Positions 10,682 through 20,963 of a stretch of 64,000 bases of DNA are shown one piece after another (within the stretch, counting starts at the first letter, position 1; each line of letters starts with the position of its first letter). A program made the position numbers and the translations under genes. The stretch spans positions 62,001 to 126,000 of the forward strand of contig JADCGP010000015.1 in NCBI GenBank assembly GCA_020248915.1. The letters run 5' to 3'. The notes below the pieces were generated by a model. It was not told the DNA's origin and did no database searches. It was given only the letters and a program-made list of their open reading frames with translations. This stretch comes from Rubrivivax sp. (GTDB lineage Bacteria > Pseudomonadota > Gammaproteobacteria > Burkholderiales > Burkholderiaceae_C).

Positions 10682-11086
10682 ATGAACTGGATGGGCAAGC
10701 GCAAGACGCCGCCGATACGCAGCCTGATTGGCGAGGGCACGGTCGTCCACGGCTCGGTGCTCTTCGGCGAGGGCCTCCGCATCGACGGCGAGGTGCACGG
10801 GGACGTCACCGCATCGGGCGGCGACGGCAACAGCATACTCGTGGTCGGCGAGAAGGCCACCGTGCGCGGGCGGGTCAGCGCGGCGCACGTCATCGTCAAC
10901 GGCGCGATCGACGGGCCCGTGCACTGCGAGCAGCTGCTCGAGCTGCACCCGAAGGCCCGCGTCGTCGGCGACGTGCGCTACGAACTGCTCGAGATGCACC
11001 CCGGCGCGATCGTCGAAGGGGAGCTGCGACCCTTGAAATCGGCGGACAAGCCCGCACTGAAGCTGGCGGCGTCCAACGATGCCTGA
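10682..11086 (+). CDS. bactofilin (polymer-forming cytoskeletal protein)
   Basis: SLIGEGTVVHGSVLFGEGLRIDGEVHGDVTASGGDGNSILVVGEKATVRGRVSAAHVIVNGAIDGPVHCEQLLELHPKARVVGDVRYELLEMHPGAIVEGEL. Confidence 0.92.
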   Translation: MNWMGKRKTPPIRSLIGEGTVVHGSVLFGEGLRIDGEVHGDVTASGGDGNSILVVGEKATVRGRVSAAHVIVNGAIDGPVHCEQLLELHPKARVVGDVRYELLEMHPGAIVEGELRPLKSADKPALKLAASNDA

Positions 11087-11164
11087 TACAAAGGCGGAGT
11101 TGCCGCCGGTCACCACGGCGGCGTTGCCGCCCGCAGGGGCGAAGCAGGCCCCAGGAGTTGTCGT

Positions 11165-11539
11165 ATGAGCGCCGTTGCCGAAGCCGCGATCCCCACCGCC
11201 GACGAGCTGCCGCCGCCGCTGGTCTTCACCGACAGCGCCGCCGACAAGGTCAGGCAGCTCGTCGACGAGGAGGGCAACCCCGACCTGAAGCTGCGCGTCT
11301 TCGTGCAGGGCGGCGGGTGCTCCGGCTTCCAGTACGGGTTCACCTTCGACGAGATCGTCAACGACGACGACACGCAGATGGCCAAGAACGGCGTCACGCT
11401 GCTGATCGACGCGATGAGCCTGCAGTACCTGGTCGGCGCCGAGATCGACTACAAGGAAGACCTGCAGGGCGCGCAGTTCGTGATCAAGAACCCGAACGCC
11501 ACCACCACCTGCGGCTGCGGCTCGTCTTTCTCCGTCTGA
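11165..11539 (+). CDS. erpA: iron-sulfur cluster insertion protein ErpA
   Basis: [61 protein letters not shown]. Confidence 0.96.
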   Translation: MSAVAEAAIPTADELPPPLVFTDSAADKVRQLVDEEGNPDLKLRVFVQGGGCSGFQYGFTFDEIVNDDDTQMAKNGVTLLIDAMSLQYLVGAEIDYKEDLQGAQFVIKNPNATTTCGCGSSFSV

Positions 11540-11552
11540 GCTTCCCACACGG

Positions 11553-11576
11553 CCGCTGCCGCCATGGCGGCAGCGG
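11553..11576. terminator. candidate bidirectional terminator, perfect 24-bp palindrome between convergent erpA and anmK
   Basis: ccgctgccgccatggcggcagcgg equals its own reverse complement; no obvious T-run. Confidence 0.4.
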
Positions 11577-11630
11577 CGAGGGTCGCCGCGGAGATTGCCC
11601 GCGACCTCCCGGCTTCGGCCACAAAGTCGG

Positions 11631-12788
11631 TCAGGCTGGTGGTTCCCCCGCAGGGTGCAGTGCACCCAGCACGCGCGGGCCTGCTGCACCAGTGACAGCC
11701 GGCAGGTTGCCGGGCCGGCGCCCGACGAACTCGCGGGCGAGCCACGCGAAAGCAAGCGCCTCGACGCGGTCGGGGGGCACGCCGACGGCGTCGCTGCGCT
11801 GCACCAGGACCCGCGGTCCCAGCAGCGCACCCAGGCGCCGCAGCAGTTGCCCGTTGTACGCACCGCCGCCGCACACGATCAGCCGCACGGTGGCCGGCGC
11901 ATGGCGCTGCAGGGCCCCCGCCGCGGCGGCGGCCGTCAGCTCGCACAGCGTGGCCATCACGTCGCGCGGTGCCGGCGTCGGGTCGGCTGCCGAAGGGACC
12001 GCATGCCCGGACAGGCCGGCATCCAGCCAGCGCGCGTCGAACAGGTCGCGCCCGGTGCTCTTGGGCGGCGCGCGGTCGAAGTAGGGCTCGGCAAGCCAGC
12101 GCGCGAGGAGCCGCTCGTGCACCCGGCCGCCGGCGGCCCAGGCACCGTCGCGGTCATAGGGCTCGCCGAGGTGACGCCGGCACCAATCGTCCATCAGCAC
12201 GTTGCCGGGGCCGCAGTCGAAGCCGCCAATGCTGCCGTCCGCGCGCAGCAGCGTCAGGTTGGCGATGCCTCCCACGTTCAGCACTGCGACGTCCTCGCCC
12301 GGCCGGGCGAAGACGCTGCGATGGAAGGCCGGCACCAGCGGTGCCCCCTGGCCGCCGGCCGCGACGTCGCGGCCGCGCAGGTCGCAGACGACGTCGATGC
12401 CGGACAGCTCGGCCAGCAGCGCGCCGTTGAGGACCTGGACCGTGTAGCCCGTGCCGTCGAACTCGCGTGGGCGGTGGCGCACCGTCTGCCCGTGCGCGCC
12501 CAGCGCGCGCACGGCGGCCGGGCCGACATCGGCCGTGCGCAGCAGGGCCGACACCACCGCGGCGTACGCGCGCGCCAGCGCCGACGCGGCCAGCGCGCTG
12601 CGGTGCAGTTCGTCGTGGCCGGGCTGCTGCAGCGCGAGGAGTCCGGCGTGCAATGCCGGGTCGAAGGGGGCGTGCTCGAAGGCGAGCACCTCCGGGGCGT
12701 CGTCGCCCGGCCAGCGCGCGAGCACGCCGTCGACGCCGTCGAGCGAGGTGCCCGACATCAGGCCGATGAACAGGTCGCGGCCGGCCAT
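11631..12788 (-). CDS. anmK: anhydro-N-acetylmuramic acid kinase
   Basis: MAGRDLFIGLMSGTSLDGVDGVLARW..VLNVGGIANLTLLRADGSIGGFDCGPGNVLMDDW.. Confidence 0.95.
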   Translation of the reverse strand: MAGRDLFIGLMSGTSLDGVDGVLARWPGDDAPEVLAFEHAPFDPALHAGLLALQQPGHDELHRSALAASALARAYAAVVSALLRTADVGPAAVRALGAHGQTVRHRPREFDGTGYTVQVLNGALLAELSGIDVVCDLRGRDVAAGGQGAPLVPAFHRSVFARPGEDVAVLNVGGIANLTLLRADGSIGGFDCGPGNVLMDDWCRRHLGEPYDRDGAWAAGGRVHERLLARWLAEPYFDRAPPKSTGRDLFDARWLDAGLSGHAVPSAADPTPAPRDVMATLCELTAAAAAGALQRHAPATVRLIVCGGGAYNGQLLRRLGALLGPRVLVQRSDAVGVPPDRVEALAFAWLAREFVGRRPGNLPAVTGAAGPRVLGALHPAGEPPA

Positions 12789-12806
12789 CGGCGCCGCGGG
12801 CGCGCG

Positions 12807-14189
12807 TTACTCGAAGGCGACGCGGCGGCCGGCCTGCGACTCGGCCAGGTCGAGCTTGGCCTGCACGACGCGAAGCTGCTGCTCGAAGCGCGGGCGCGAG
12901 GCGGCGTCCAGTGCCACCGTCTCGGCCGCCTTGGCGATCTTCAGCGGATCCTGGTGCACGCCGGCGACGCGGAACTCGAAGTGCAGGTGGGGCCCGGTGG
13001 CCCAACCCGTGGCGCCGACCGCGCCGATGTGCTGGCCCTGCTCCACGCGCTGGCCACGGCGCACTTCGATCCGGGACAGGTGCGCGTACAGCGTCGTGCG
13101 GTCGTTGCCGTGCCGCACCTCGACGACGTTGCCGTAGCCGTTCTGCCAGCCCGCGAAGTCGACGATGCCGTCACCCACCACGCGCACCGGCGTGCCTTTG
13201 GGGGCCGCGTAGTCGATGCCGTTGTGCTGCCGCATGCGCTGCAGGATCGGGTGCATCCGCATCGCGAAGCCGCTGGTGATGCGCGAGAAAGCCAGCGGGC
13301 TGGCCAGGAAGCTGCGGCGCTTGCTCAGTCCGTTGGGGGTGAAATAGCCGCCACGGCCGTCGGCCCCTGCGAACCACACCGCCTGGTGAGTGGTGCGCCC
13401 GTTGATGAACTCGGCCGCCAGCACGCGGCCGGCGCCCTCGTTCCATGCGACCGGCTCCCCGTCGGCAGTGAGCGATTCGTAGACGAGGTGGAAGGTGTCG
13501 CCCTTGCGCAGCTCGCGATGGAAGTCCACGTCGGCCGAGAAGATCTCGGCGATCTGCGCGGCCACGGCGTCCGGGATGCCGGATTCGTCGGTGGCGGCGA
13601 ACAGCGTGCTGCGGATCGTGCCGCTGGCGAACCGCAGCTGCGTGCCGAGCGCGGCCAGCTCGCTGCGCGCGCCCAGGCCGCTGCCGGTGCGGGCGACCGT
13701 CAGGCGCTGGAAGTGGGTGCGCGCCAACGCCCCCTCGGCAGGGTAGCGCGCCACCAGTTCGGCCAGCATGCCGTCGCTGCCGGCGCGCGCCCAGACCATC
13801 TTCCCGCCGCGGCCTGCCAGCAGCTTGCGCGCGACCGGGTCGGCCCGCACGAACGCGGCAGCCTGCGCATCGACGATGCCGAGCCGGCCGAGCAACACCT
13901 CGGCGCTGTCGGTGCCGCGGGTCACGCCGCTGCGGGTCAGTTCCAGGTCGAAGGTGGCCAGCGCGTCGAGCTGGCCGGCCAGGCCGGGCGGCTGCACCGG
14001 CTCGGCGACCAGCCGCTGCGGCAGCAGCTCTGGCGCGGGGAGCAGCGGTGCCACGGCCACGGTGGCCACCGCGCTGATGCCGAAGCCACCCAGCAGCGTG
14101 ACGGCGACGACAACCAGCGCACGCCGATTCCGGGCGGCGAAGGCCTGCAGAGCCTGCAGATGACGGGGTGTGGCGGTGCGCGAGATCAA
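12807..14189 (-). CDS. M23 family metallopeptidase (LysM/OapA-type envelope peptidase), TTG start
   Basis: ITSGFAMRMHPILQRMRQHNGIDYAAPKGTPVRVVGDGIVDFAGWQNGYGNVVEVRHG..YAHLSRIEVRRGQRVEQGQHIGAVGATGWATGPHLHFEFRV; N-terminal TM. Confidence 0.92.
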   Translation of the reverse strand: MISRTATPRHLQALQAFAARNRRALVVVAVTLLGGFGISAVATVAVAPLLPAPELLPQRLVAEPVQPPGLAGQLDALATFDLELTRSGVTRGTDSAEVLLGRLGIVDAQAAAFVRADPVARKLLAGRGGKMVWARAGSDGMLAELVARYPAEGALARTHFQRLTVARTGSGLGARSELAALGTQLRFASGTIRSTLFAATDESGIPDAVAAQIAEIFSADVDFHRELRKGDTFHLVYESLTADGEPVAWNEGAGRVLAAEFINGRTTHQAVWFAGADGRGGYFTPNGLSKRRSFLASPLAFSRITSGFAMRMHPILQRMRQHNGIDYAAPKGTPVRVVGDGIVDFAGWQNGYGNVVEVRHGNDRTTLYAHLSRIEVRRGQRVEQGQHIGAVGATGWATGPHLHFEFRVAGVHQDPLKIAKAAETVALDAASRPRFEQQLRVVQAKLDLAESQAGRRVAFE

Positions 14190-14390
14190 GGTCGGCGGGG
14201 CCTCGCCGCGCGGGGGCGCGGCGGCGGCAACGGGTCGGTCTCGTGTTGTCGGCCGGAGCGGGCGCCTCTTCAGTCCGGGAGGCTGCAACCCGTCCACTAG
14301 AATCTTCGTCCCGCTCGAGCATGGCCCGACGCCGGACGGAGCGCCGAGTATAGCCACCGCCCCGGCCGGCCGTGTCCGGCCCAATCCCAG

Positions 14391-15674
14391 GTGCAACCAG
14401 TTCCTTCGACGAGTGTCCCTGCCCCTGCCGGGGTCTCCGCCCGCACGACCGCGCCCCCGCCCCATCCTGTCACCGACCGGGTCCGCGAGGCGCTGGCCCT
14501 GACGCGGCGCGGCTGCGAGGAACTGCTGCCCGAGGCCGACTGGCTGGCCAAGCTGGCCCGCAGCGAGGCCACCGGCGTGCCGCTGCGCATCAAGCTCGGC
14601 CTCGACCCGACGGCGCCCGACATCCACGTCGGGCACACGGTGGTGCTGAACAAGATGCGGCAGCTGCAGGACCTCGGCCACACGGTCATCTTCCTGATCG
14701 GCGACTTCACGTCGATGATCGGCGACCCGTCGGGGCGCAACGCGACGCGGCCGCCGCTGACCCGCGAGCAGATCGAGGCTAACGCCGAGACCTACTTCGC
14801 CCAGGCCGGCCTGGTGCTGGACCGATCCAGGACCGAGATCCGCTACAACAGCGAGTGGAGCGACCCGCTGGGCGCGCGCGGCATGATCCAGCTCGCCAGC
14901 CGGTACACGCTGGCGCGGATGCTGGAGCGCGACGACTTCACCAAGCGCTTCAAGGCCGGCACGCCGATCAGCATCCACGAGCTGCTGTATCCGCTGATGC
15001 AGGGCTACGACTCGGTGGCGCTGAAGTCCGACCTCGAGCTCGGCGGTACCGACCAGAAGTTCAACCTGCTGGTGGGCCGCGCGCTGCAGCAGGAGTACGG
15101 GCAGGAGCCGCAGTGCATCCTGACGATGCCTCTCCTCGAGGGCCTGGATGGCGTCGAGAAGATGAGCAAGAGCAAGGGCAACTACATCGGCATCACCGAG
15201 GATGCGAACACGATGTTCGCCAAGACGATGTCGATCGGTGACGCGCAGATGTGGCGCTGGTACACGCTGCTGTCGTTCCGGCCCGAGGCCGAGATCGCCC
15301 GGCTCCGCGCCGAGGTCGGCGGCGGCCGCAACCCGATGGACGCCAAGGTGATGCTCGCGCGCGAGATCACCGCGCGCTTCCACTCGGCCGCGGCCGCCGA
15401 CGCCGCCGAGGCCGACTTCCGCCTGCGCGCCGCGGGCGGCGTGCCGGAGGACATCCCCGAGGTGGCGCTGGCGGGCGCACCGCTGGCCATCGGGGCCCTG
15501 CTCAAGCAGGCGGGCCTGGTGCCGAGCACCAGCGAGGCGATGCGGATGATCGAGCAGGGCGGCGTGCGCATCGACGGCGCGCCGGTCAGCGACAAGGCGC
15601 TGAAGGTGGCCGCCGGCACCTGCGTCGTGCAGGTGGGCAAGCGCCGCTTCGCCCGCGTCACGCTGCGCGCCTGA
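14391..15674 (+). CDS. tyrS: tyrosine--tRNA ligase
   Basis: [72 protein letters not shown]..; C-terminal S4 domain. Confidence 0.97.
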   Translation: MQPVPSTSVPAPAGVSARTTAPPPHPVTDRVREALALTRRGCEELLPEADWLAKLARSEATGVPLRIKLGLDPTAPDIHVGHTVVLNKMRQLQDLGHTVIFLIGDFTSMIGDPSGRNATRPPLTREQIEANAETYFAQAGLVLDRSRTEIRYNSEWSDPLGARGMIQLASRYTLARMLERDDFTKRFKAGTPISIHELLYPLMQGYDSVALKSDLELGGTDQKFNLLVGRALQQEYGQEPQCILTMPLLEGLDGVEKMSKSKGNYIGITEDANTMFAKTMSIGDAQMWRWYTLLSFRPEAEIARLRAEVGGGRNPMDAKVMLAREITARFHSAAAADAAEADFRLRAAGGVPEDIPEVALAGAPLAIGALLKQAGLVPSTSEAMRMIEQGGVRIDGAPVSDKALKVAAGTCVVQVGKRRFARVTLRA

Positions 15675-15730
15675 GGCGCGCGGGGCACGCGCCGCGAACG
15701 GGTCGCGACAACCTGCGGGGACCCAGGGCG

Positions 15731-16621
15731 ATGCAGGTCGGCACCTACCTGAAGCTGTCGGTGGCGGTGGCGGTGGCCACCATCGTGCTGAAGACGGGCG
15801 CGTGGTGGGTCAGCGGCAGCGTCAGCCTGCTGTCCGATGCCCTGGAGTCGCTGGTCAACCTCGCCGGCGCGATGTTCGCGCTGACGATGGTCACCTGGGC
15901 GCAGCAGCCGCCCGACGCCGACCACCCCTACGGGCACCACAAGGCCGAGTACTTCTCGAGCGGCTTCGAGGGCGTGCTGATCTTCGTCGCCGCGCTGGCC
16001 ATCATCTGGGCGGCCGTGCATCGGCTGCTGGAGCCTCAGCCGCTCGAGCAGCTCGGCTGGGGCATGGCGCTGTCGATGGCGAGCACGGCGCTCAACGGCC
16101 TGCTCGCCTGGTCGATGCTGAAGAAGGCGCGCGAGGTGCGCTCGATGGCGCTGGAGGGCGACGCGCGCCACCTGTTCACCGACGTCTGGACCTCGATCGG
16201 CGTCGTCGCCGGGCTGCTGGCGGTGATGGCCACCGGCTGGCACTGGCTCGACCCGGTCGTCGCGATCGCCGTGGCACTGAACATCCTGCGCGAGGGCGGC
16301 TCGCTGGTGAAGCGCTCGGCCGACGGCCTGATGGACCGCGCCATCGAGCCCGAGGCCCAGACGAAGATCCGTCAGGTGCTGGACGGCTTCGCCCACCAGA
16401 CGATCCGCTTCGACCACGTGGTCACGCGGCGCGCCGGCGCGCGCCTGTTCGTCGACCTGCACATGCACATGCCGGCCGGCTGGACGCTCGGCCGTGCCGC
16501 GGCGCTGCGCACCTCGGTCGAGCAGGCGCTGATGAGCGCGGTGCCGGGGCTGCGCGCGACGATCCAGTTGCTGCCCTCCGACGTCGAGGGCCACTTCGAC
16601 GACGCCAGGGATCTGCTGTAG
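15731..16621 (+). CDS. cation diffusion facilitator family transporter
   Basis: SLLSDALESLVNLAGAMFALTMVTWAQQPPDADHPYGHHKAEYFSSGFEGVLIF..DARHLFTDVWTSIGVVAGLL. Confidence 0.93.
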   Translation: MQVGTYLKLSVAVAVATIVLKTGAWWVSGSVSLLSDALESLVNLAGAMFALTMVTWAQQPPDADHPYGHHKAEYFSSGFEGVLIFVAALAIIWAAVHRLLEPQPLEQLGWGMALSMASTALNGLLAWSMLKKAREVRSMALEGDARHLFTDVWTSIGVVAGLLAVMATGWHWLDPVVAIAVALNILREGGSLVKRSADGLMDRAIEPEAQTKIRQVLDGFAHQTIRFDHVVTRRAGARLFVDLHMHMPAGWTLGRAAALRTSVEQALMSAVPGLRATIQLLPSDVEGHFDDARDLL

Positions 16622-16629
16622 GCGCACCG

Positions 16630-17070
16630 GTGCTGGCCCTGGTCCAACGGGTGCGCGAGGCGCGCGTCGAGGTCGCCGGCGAGGTCGTCGGCGCGATCGG
16701 CCGCGGCCTGCTGGTGTTCGTCTGCGCCGAGCCGCAGGATGGTCCGTCCCAGGTGCAGCGGCTGGTGGACAAGCTGCTGAAGCTGCGCATCCTCGCCGAC
16801 GACAGCGGCCGCATGAACCGCAGCATCGTCGACACCGCGGGCGGCCTGCTGCTGATCAGCCAGTTCACGCTGGCCGCGGACACCTCGGGCGGCAACCGGC
16901 CCGGCTTCTCCGGTGCCGCGCCGCCCGAGCAGGGGCGGGCACTCTACGAGGCGGTGCTGGCGGAGTTCCGCGCCCGGCACGCCCCGGTCGCGGCGGGCCG
17001 GTTCGGCGCCGACATGCAGGTGCACCTGGTCAACGACGGGCCGGTGACGATCCCGCTGACGGTGCGCTGA
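16630..17070 (+). CDS. dtd: D-aminoacyl-tRNA deacylase, GTG start
   Basis: VLALVQRVREARVEVAGEVVGAIGRGLLVFVCAEPQD..GGLLLISQFTLAADTSGGNRPGFSGAAPP..GADMQVHLVNDGPVTIPLTVR. Confidence 0.96.
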   Translation: MLALVQRVREARVEVAGEVVGAIGRGLLVFVCAEPQDGPSQVQRLVDKLLKLRILADDSGRMNRSIVDTAGGLLLISQFTLAADTSGGNRPGFSGAAPPEQGRALYEAVLAEFRARHAPVAAGRFGADMQVHLVNDGPVTIPLTVR

Positions 17071-17077
17071 CCTCGGT

Positions 17078-17446
17078 TCAGGGCCGCTGTCGCGGCGGCG
17101 ATTCCAGCCAGGGCCTCAGCTGCCGCCCCGGCGTGGCGCCGAGATGGCGCGCGGGGGCGTTGGCATGCGCGATGCGGCCGTCGGACAGCGTCGAGGCAGC
17201 CTCGCCGATGCGTGCGCTCGAGTGCGCGACGGCGCAGGCCGCGATGCCGGCCACCTCGAGGGCGGCCAGCGCGGCGATGCCCGCCTGGTCCTTGCCGACG
17301 CCGGCGTCGTTGAACACCGCGAGGAGCGGACGGGACGCCAGCGTGTAGCGCACCACGCTGAGGCCGGCGTGCGAGCCCGTCACCAGCACGGCCCCGCGGT
17401 GCTGCGGGCCGGACTCCGTGATGCTGTCCAGCAGCACGAGCGGCAC
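17078..17446 (-). CDS. conserved hypothetical protein next to a Bug receptor; GTG start proposed downstream of a terminator (ORF track extends to 17506)
   Basis: VPLVLLDSITESGPQHRGAVLVTGSHAGLSVVRYTLASRPLLAVFNDAGVGKDQAGIAALAALEVAGIAACAVAHSSARIGEAASTLSDGRIAHANAPARHLG. Confidence 0.55.
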   Translation of the reverse strand: MPLVLLDSITESGPQHRGAVLVTGSHAGLSVVRYTLASRPLLAVFNDAGVGKDQAGIAALAALEVAGIAACAVAHSSARIGEAASTLSDGRIAHANAPARHLGATPGRQLRPWLESPPRQRP

Positions 17447-17460
17447 GCCCAGAACGCAAA

Positions 17461-17480
17461 GGCCGCCCGAGGGGGCGGCC
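17461..17480 (-). terminator. Rho-independent-type terminator downstream of the Bug receptor gene
   Basis: ggccgccc-gagg-gggcggcc, perfect 8-bp stem; TTT follows on the minus strand. Confidence 0.6.
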
Positions 17481-17588
17481 TGCAAACCGGCGGCGGCCAG
17501 GCTCATGTCGGCCGATGCCGCACCGGCGCCGCTCGGAGCGTCGACCCGCGTGGCGCAGCGCGGCGACCGGCAGCGGCAGCCGCTTTCA

Positions 17589-18557
17589 TCAGTCCGCGTA
17601 CTGCCCGGCGGCCCGGATCACCGGGCCCCACTTGGCGATCTCGGCCTCGACGAACCGCTTGTGCTCGGCCGGATTCGTGCGCGCATCGGTCACCATCACC
17701 GCACCCAGGCTCTCCATGCTGCGCACGAAGGCCGGGTCCTGCAGCGACTTCTTCAGCGCAGCGTTCATCTGGTCGAGAACGGCCTTGGGCGTGCCCCTGG
17801 GCGCATACAGCCCGTGCCAGACGCTGACGTTGAAGCCCTTCAGGCCCTGGGAGTCGAGCGTCGGAAGCTTGGCCAACGCGGGGGTCGTCAGCGGCTTGCT
17901 CGTCGTGACCGCGAAGGCCTTGATCTTTCCCGCCTCGATCTGCGTGGTCGTGTTCGTGGTCTGGTCGCACATCAGGTCGACCTGGCCGCCGAGCAGGTCG
18001 GTCATCGCGGGCGCGGTGCCTTTGTATGGGATGGTCGTCATGTCGATCTTCAGTGCCTGCTGGAACAGCAGTCCGCACAGGTGGCTGGCGGCGCCGAGCC
18101 CGGCGTTGGCGAGGTTGATCTTGCCCTTGTTGGCCTCGAGCCACTTGACCAGCTCGGCGTAGTTGTTGGCCGGCAGCGTGCTGCGCCCCACCAGGGTCAT
18201 CGGCACCTCGTTGATCATGCCGACGTACTCGAAGTCCTCGAGCGTCTTGTACGGCAGGCTGCGGTACAGCGCGGGGCTGGTGGCCATGCCGATGTGGTGC
18301 AGCAGGAAGGTGTAGCCGTCCGGTGCAGCCTTGGCGACGCGCGCCGCGCCGAGCGTGCCGCCGGCGCCGCCGACGTTCTCGACGACGATCGACTGGTTGT
18401 TCAGGTTCTTCTGCAGCGCGACGGCAAGGTCACGTGCCACCTTGTCGGTCGGACCACCGGCCGCGAAAGGCACGACCACCGTCACCGGCTTGTCGGGCCA
18501 GGCCAACGCGCTGCCGGCAAGGGCCAGCGCTGCGATCGCAAACAGGGTCTTCTTCAT
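17589..18557 (-). CDS. Bug/TctC family tripartite tricarboxylate transporter substrate-binding protein
   Basis: Signal peptide MKKTLFAIAALALAGSALA, WPDKPVTVVVPFAAGGPTDKVARDLAVALQKNLNNQSIVVENVGGAGGTLGAARVAKAAPDGYTFLL. Confidence 0.93.
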   Translation of the reverse strand: MKKTLFAIAALALAGSALAWPDKPVTVVVPFAAGGPTDKVARDLAVALQKNLNNQSIVVENVGGAGGTLGAARVAKAAPDGYTFLLHHIGMATSPALYRSLPYKTLEDFEYVGMINEVPMTLVGRSTLPANNYAELVKWLEANKGKINLANAGLGAASHLCGLLFQQALKIDMTTIPYKGTAPAMTDLLGGQVDLMCDQTTNTTTQIEAGKIKAFAVTTSKPLTTPALAKLPTLDSQGLKGFNVSVWHGLYAPRGTPKAVLDQMNAALKKSLQDPAFVRSMESLGAVMVTDARTNPAEHKRFVEAEIAKWGPVIRAAGQYAD

Positions 18558-18702
18558 CGTCGTCTCCGGGTGTGTGCTGGGCTTGGGCGGCGGGCGGTGC
18601 ACGCCGTTCGGGGCACGCCGCTCCAGCCGGCCCAGGATGGTAGTGGCGCGCGAGCGCGCGGCGCCCGCGGATACTACGTACCACCCTGGACCCCGAAGGG
18701 CG

Positions 18703-20748
18703 ATGCCCGGCCCGATGCCGATGCCCCCTGACCCATCCACCGGTGCCGGCGCCGGCGCGGCACCACCGTCACAGCAAGCGCGCTGGCAGCTGCTGGTGCT
18801 CGCGCTGCTCCTGCCGCCGTTGCTGACGGTGCTGCTGCACTTCCTGGCCGTGGCGCCGGGCGCGCGCCCGATGCCGGACCTGCTGGTGATCGACCGGGCG
18901 CTCTGGGTCGAGGACGCCTCGCTGCAGCCGCCGGTGGCGGTCGACGGCCGCGCTGCCGAGATGCGGTTGCCCCTGTACCGCGCCGTGGATGCGGCGCCGG
19001 CGGCTCCGGTGTGGTTGCTGTGCCGGTTCGAGCTGTCGCGCGCGGCCGATGCCACCTGGGTGCTGGCGCTGTCGCACCGCACCCCGGTGCTGGTCTACCT
19101 GAACGGCCGGCTGCTTGCAAACTCGGTGCCCCTGCCCGATGCCGACCTCCCGCCGCGCAACCTGCAGATCGGCGACCGCCCGCTGCTGGCCAACGTCCCC
19201 GCCGACTGGCTGACGGCAGGCGAGCACGTGCTGGCCGTGCGCGTGGGCATCGGCAGCGCGGCGGGCGTGTCGCTGTCGCGGGCGAGGCTCGGCCCGGCCG
19301 AGGCGGTGGAAGCGGCGGATCGCCCCCGGCGCTTCTGGGCGGCGCTGCGCACCGGCACGTCGCTGTCGGCGCTGCTGATCGGCACGCTGCTGCTGTTCAC
19401 CTGGATGGTCGAGCGGCGCGAGCGGCTGTACGTGTGGTCTGCGCTGCACCTGCTGATGCTGGCGCTGCTGCTGGCGCCCTACGCGCTCGAACGGCCGCTG
19501 CTGCCCGCGCCCTGGTGGCGCATGGCGCTGGACGCCGCGGACGTGCTGGCCAAGGGGCTGGCGCCGCTGGTGATCGCCTCCTGGGCCGGCGTGGGCCTGG
19601 GCTGGGTGCGTCGGCTCAGCCTGGGCTACCTGGCCGTCGCGCTGCCGTTCGACGTCGCGGCGGCCTACGTGAACCTGCCTTGGACCGACTTCGCGCAGCC
19701 GTGGCCCTGGTGGGCGCTGGGCAGCCGCTTCGCGATGCTGGCGCTTGCGGCGGGAGTGGCCTTGCATGCTCTGGCACGCCTGGGCGACGCACAGCGCCTT
19801 GCGCTCGCGCTGCTGGCCGGCACGGCGCTCTGGATCTGGGTCGCCGTCAGCCTTTTCGAGCTCGTGCTGCCCGGCATCGTCCGGGTGGTCGACCTCAACG
19901 TGGTGGCCTACGCGGGCTGGACGCTGTGGGTGGCGCTGCTGTTGCACCGCCGGCTGGTCGGCGAGCGCTGCCGCGAGCGGCAGCTGCGCGAAGAGCTTGC
20001 GGCGCAGCTCGATGCGCGCACCGACGAGCTGAAGGTGCAGTTCGCCGCGCTGCAGTCGGCCGAGCGCGAGCGCACCGCCGCCAGCGAGCGCGAGCGGCTG
20101 CTGCAGGAGATGCACGACGGGCTCGGTTCGGCCCTGATGACCGCCAAGATGCGAGCCGCCAGCGAAGACCTGAGCAGTACCCAGATGGTGGAGCTGCTCG
20201 ACGCCTGCCTGCGCGAGATGCGTCTGGCCGTCGACACGCTCAGCGTCACCGACGGCGACCTCGGCGTGCTGCTGGGCAACCTGCGGCACCGGCTCGGTCC
20301 GGGCCTCGCCGGCGCCGGGGTCGAACTGCGCTGGGCGGTGGGCTACACCCCTCAGGTGCCTGTGCTGCGGGGTACCGGCGGCCGCGAACTGGTCCGTATC
20401 GTCCAGGAAGTGCTCACCAACGTGATGCAGCACTCCGGGGCGGGCACGGTGACGCTGGCCACCGGACGTGTCGTGTCGGACGCGCCAGGCGCTGCCGACT
20501 GGGTCCGGCTGACCGTGTCCGACGACGGCCGCGGCATGCCCGACCAGCCGAGCCTGGGCCGCGGCGTGCGCGGCATCCGGCGCCGCGCGGCCGCTCTCGG
20601 CGCACGCGCCGAGTGGCGGGCGCCGTCGGGCGGGCCGGGCACGCTGTTCGTGCTCGACCTGCCGCTCGCAGCGGCGGTCGATGCCGCCGCCCCGGCGCCG
20701 CCGCTGCGTGGCGGGCCGGGCGCCGGGGGTGCGCGCGGCGCCCGCTGA
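18703..20748 (+). CDS. membrane sensor histidine kinase, NarL/DesK-type (HisKA_3-like + HATPase_c)
   Basis: Multiple TM helices; ERERLLQEMHDGLGSALMTAKM H-box; ELVRIVQEVLTNVMQHSGAGTVTLA; TVSDDGRGMPD; GIRRRAAALGA. Confidence 0.85.
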   Translation: MPGPMPMPPDPSTGAGAGAAPPSQQARWQLLVLALLLPPLLTVLLHFLAVAPGARPMPDLLVIDRALWVEDASLQPPVAVDGRAAEMRLPLYRAVDAAPAAPVWLLCRFELSRAADATWVLALSHRTPVLVYLNGRLLANSVPLPDADLPPRNLQIGDRPLLANVPADWLTAGEHVLAVRVGIGSAAGVSLSRARLGPAEAVEAADRPRRFWAALRTGTSLSALLIGTLLLFTWMVERRERLYVWSALHLLMLALLLAPYALERPLLPAPWWRMALDAADVLAKGLAPLVIASWAGVGLGWVRRLSLGYLAVALPFDVAAAYVNLPWTDFAQPWPWWALGSRFAMLALAAGVALHALARLGDAQRLALALLAGTALWIWVAVSLFELVLPGIVRVVDLNVVAYAGWTLWVALLLHRRLVGERCRERQLREELAAQLDARTDELKVQFAALQSAERERTAASERERLLQEMHDGLGSALMTAKMRAASEDLSSTQMVELLDACLREMRLAVDTLSVTDGDLGVLLGNLRHRLGPGLAGAGVELRWAVGYTPQVPVLRGTGGRELVRIVQEVLTNVMQHSGAGTVTLATGRVVSDAPGAADWVRLTVSDDGRGMPDQPSLGRGVRGIRRRAAALGARAEWRAPSGGPGTLFVLDLPLAAAVDAAAPAPPLRGGPGAGGARGAR

Positions 20749-20963
20749 GAAGCGCCACTCGGCGTCCCCCTGCGCAACGGGCCGGGTCCCCCGGCGTGCG
20801 GTCCGCGCCACGACGGCGCGGGCACCGAAGACCGGGATCAGGCACTCTTCACGCTCGACGCCCGCTCGTCGGTGGCGCGACGTCCACCGCGTGTCGCGTT
20901 GGCGCTAACGTCTTACCACGTCCCCCATCGGCTGTCCGCTGCCGCAGGGCCGCGCGCCACGAC

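Noticed and set aside
12807-15383. 858-aa ORF fusing the M23 peptidase with an upstream region antisense to tyrS
   Set aside because: Residues upstream of the TTG at 14189 are the antisense of tyrS; the peptidase N-terminus fits a start at that TTG
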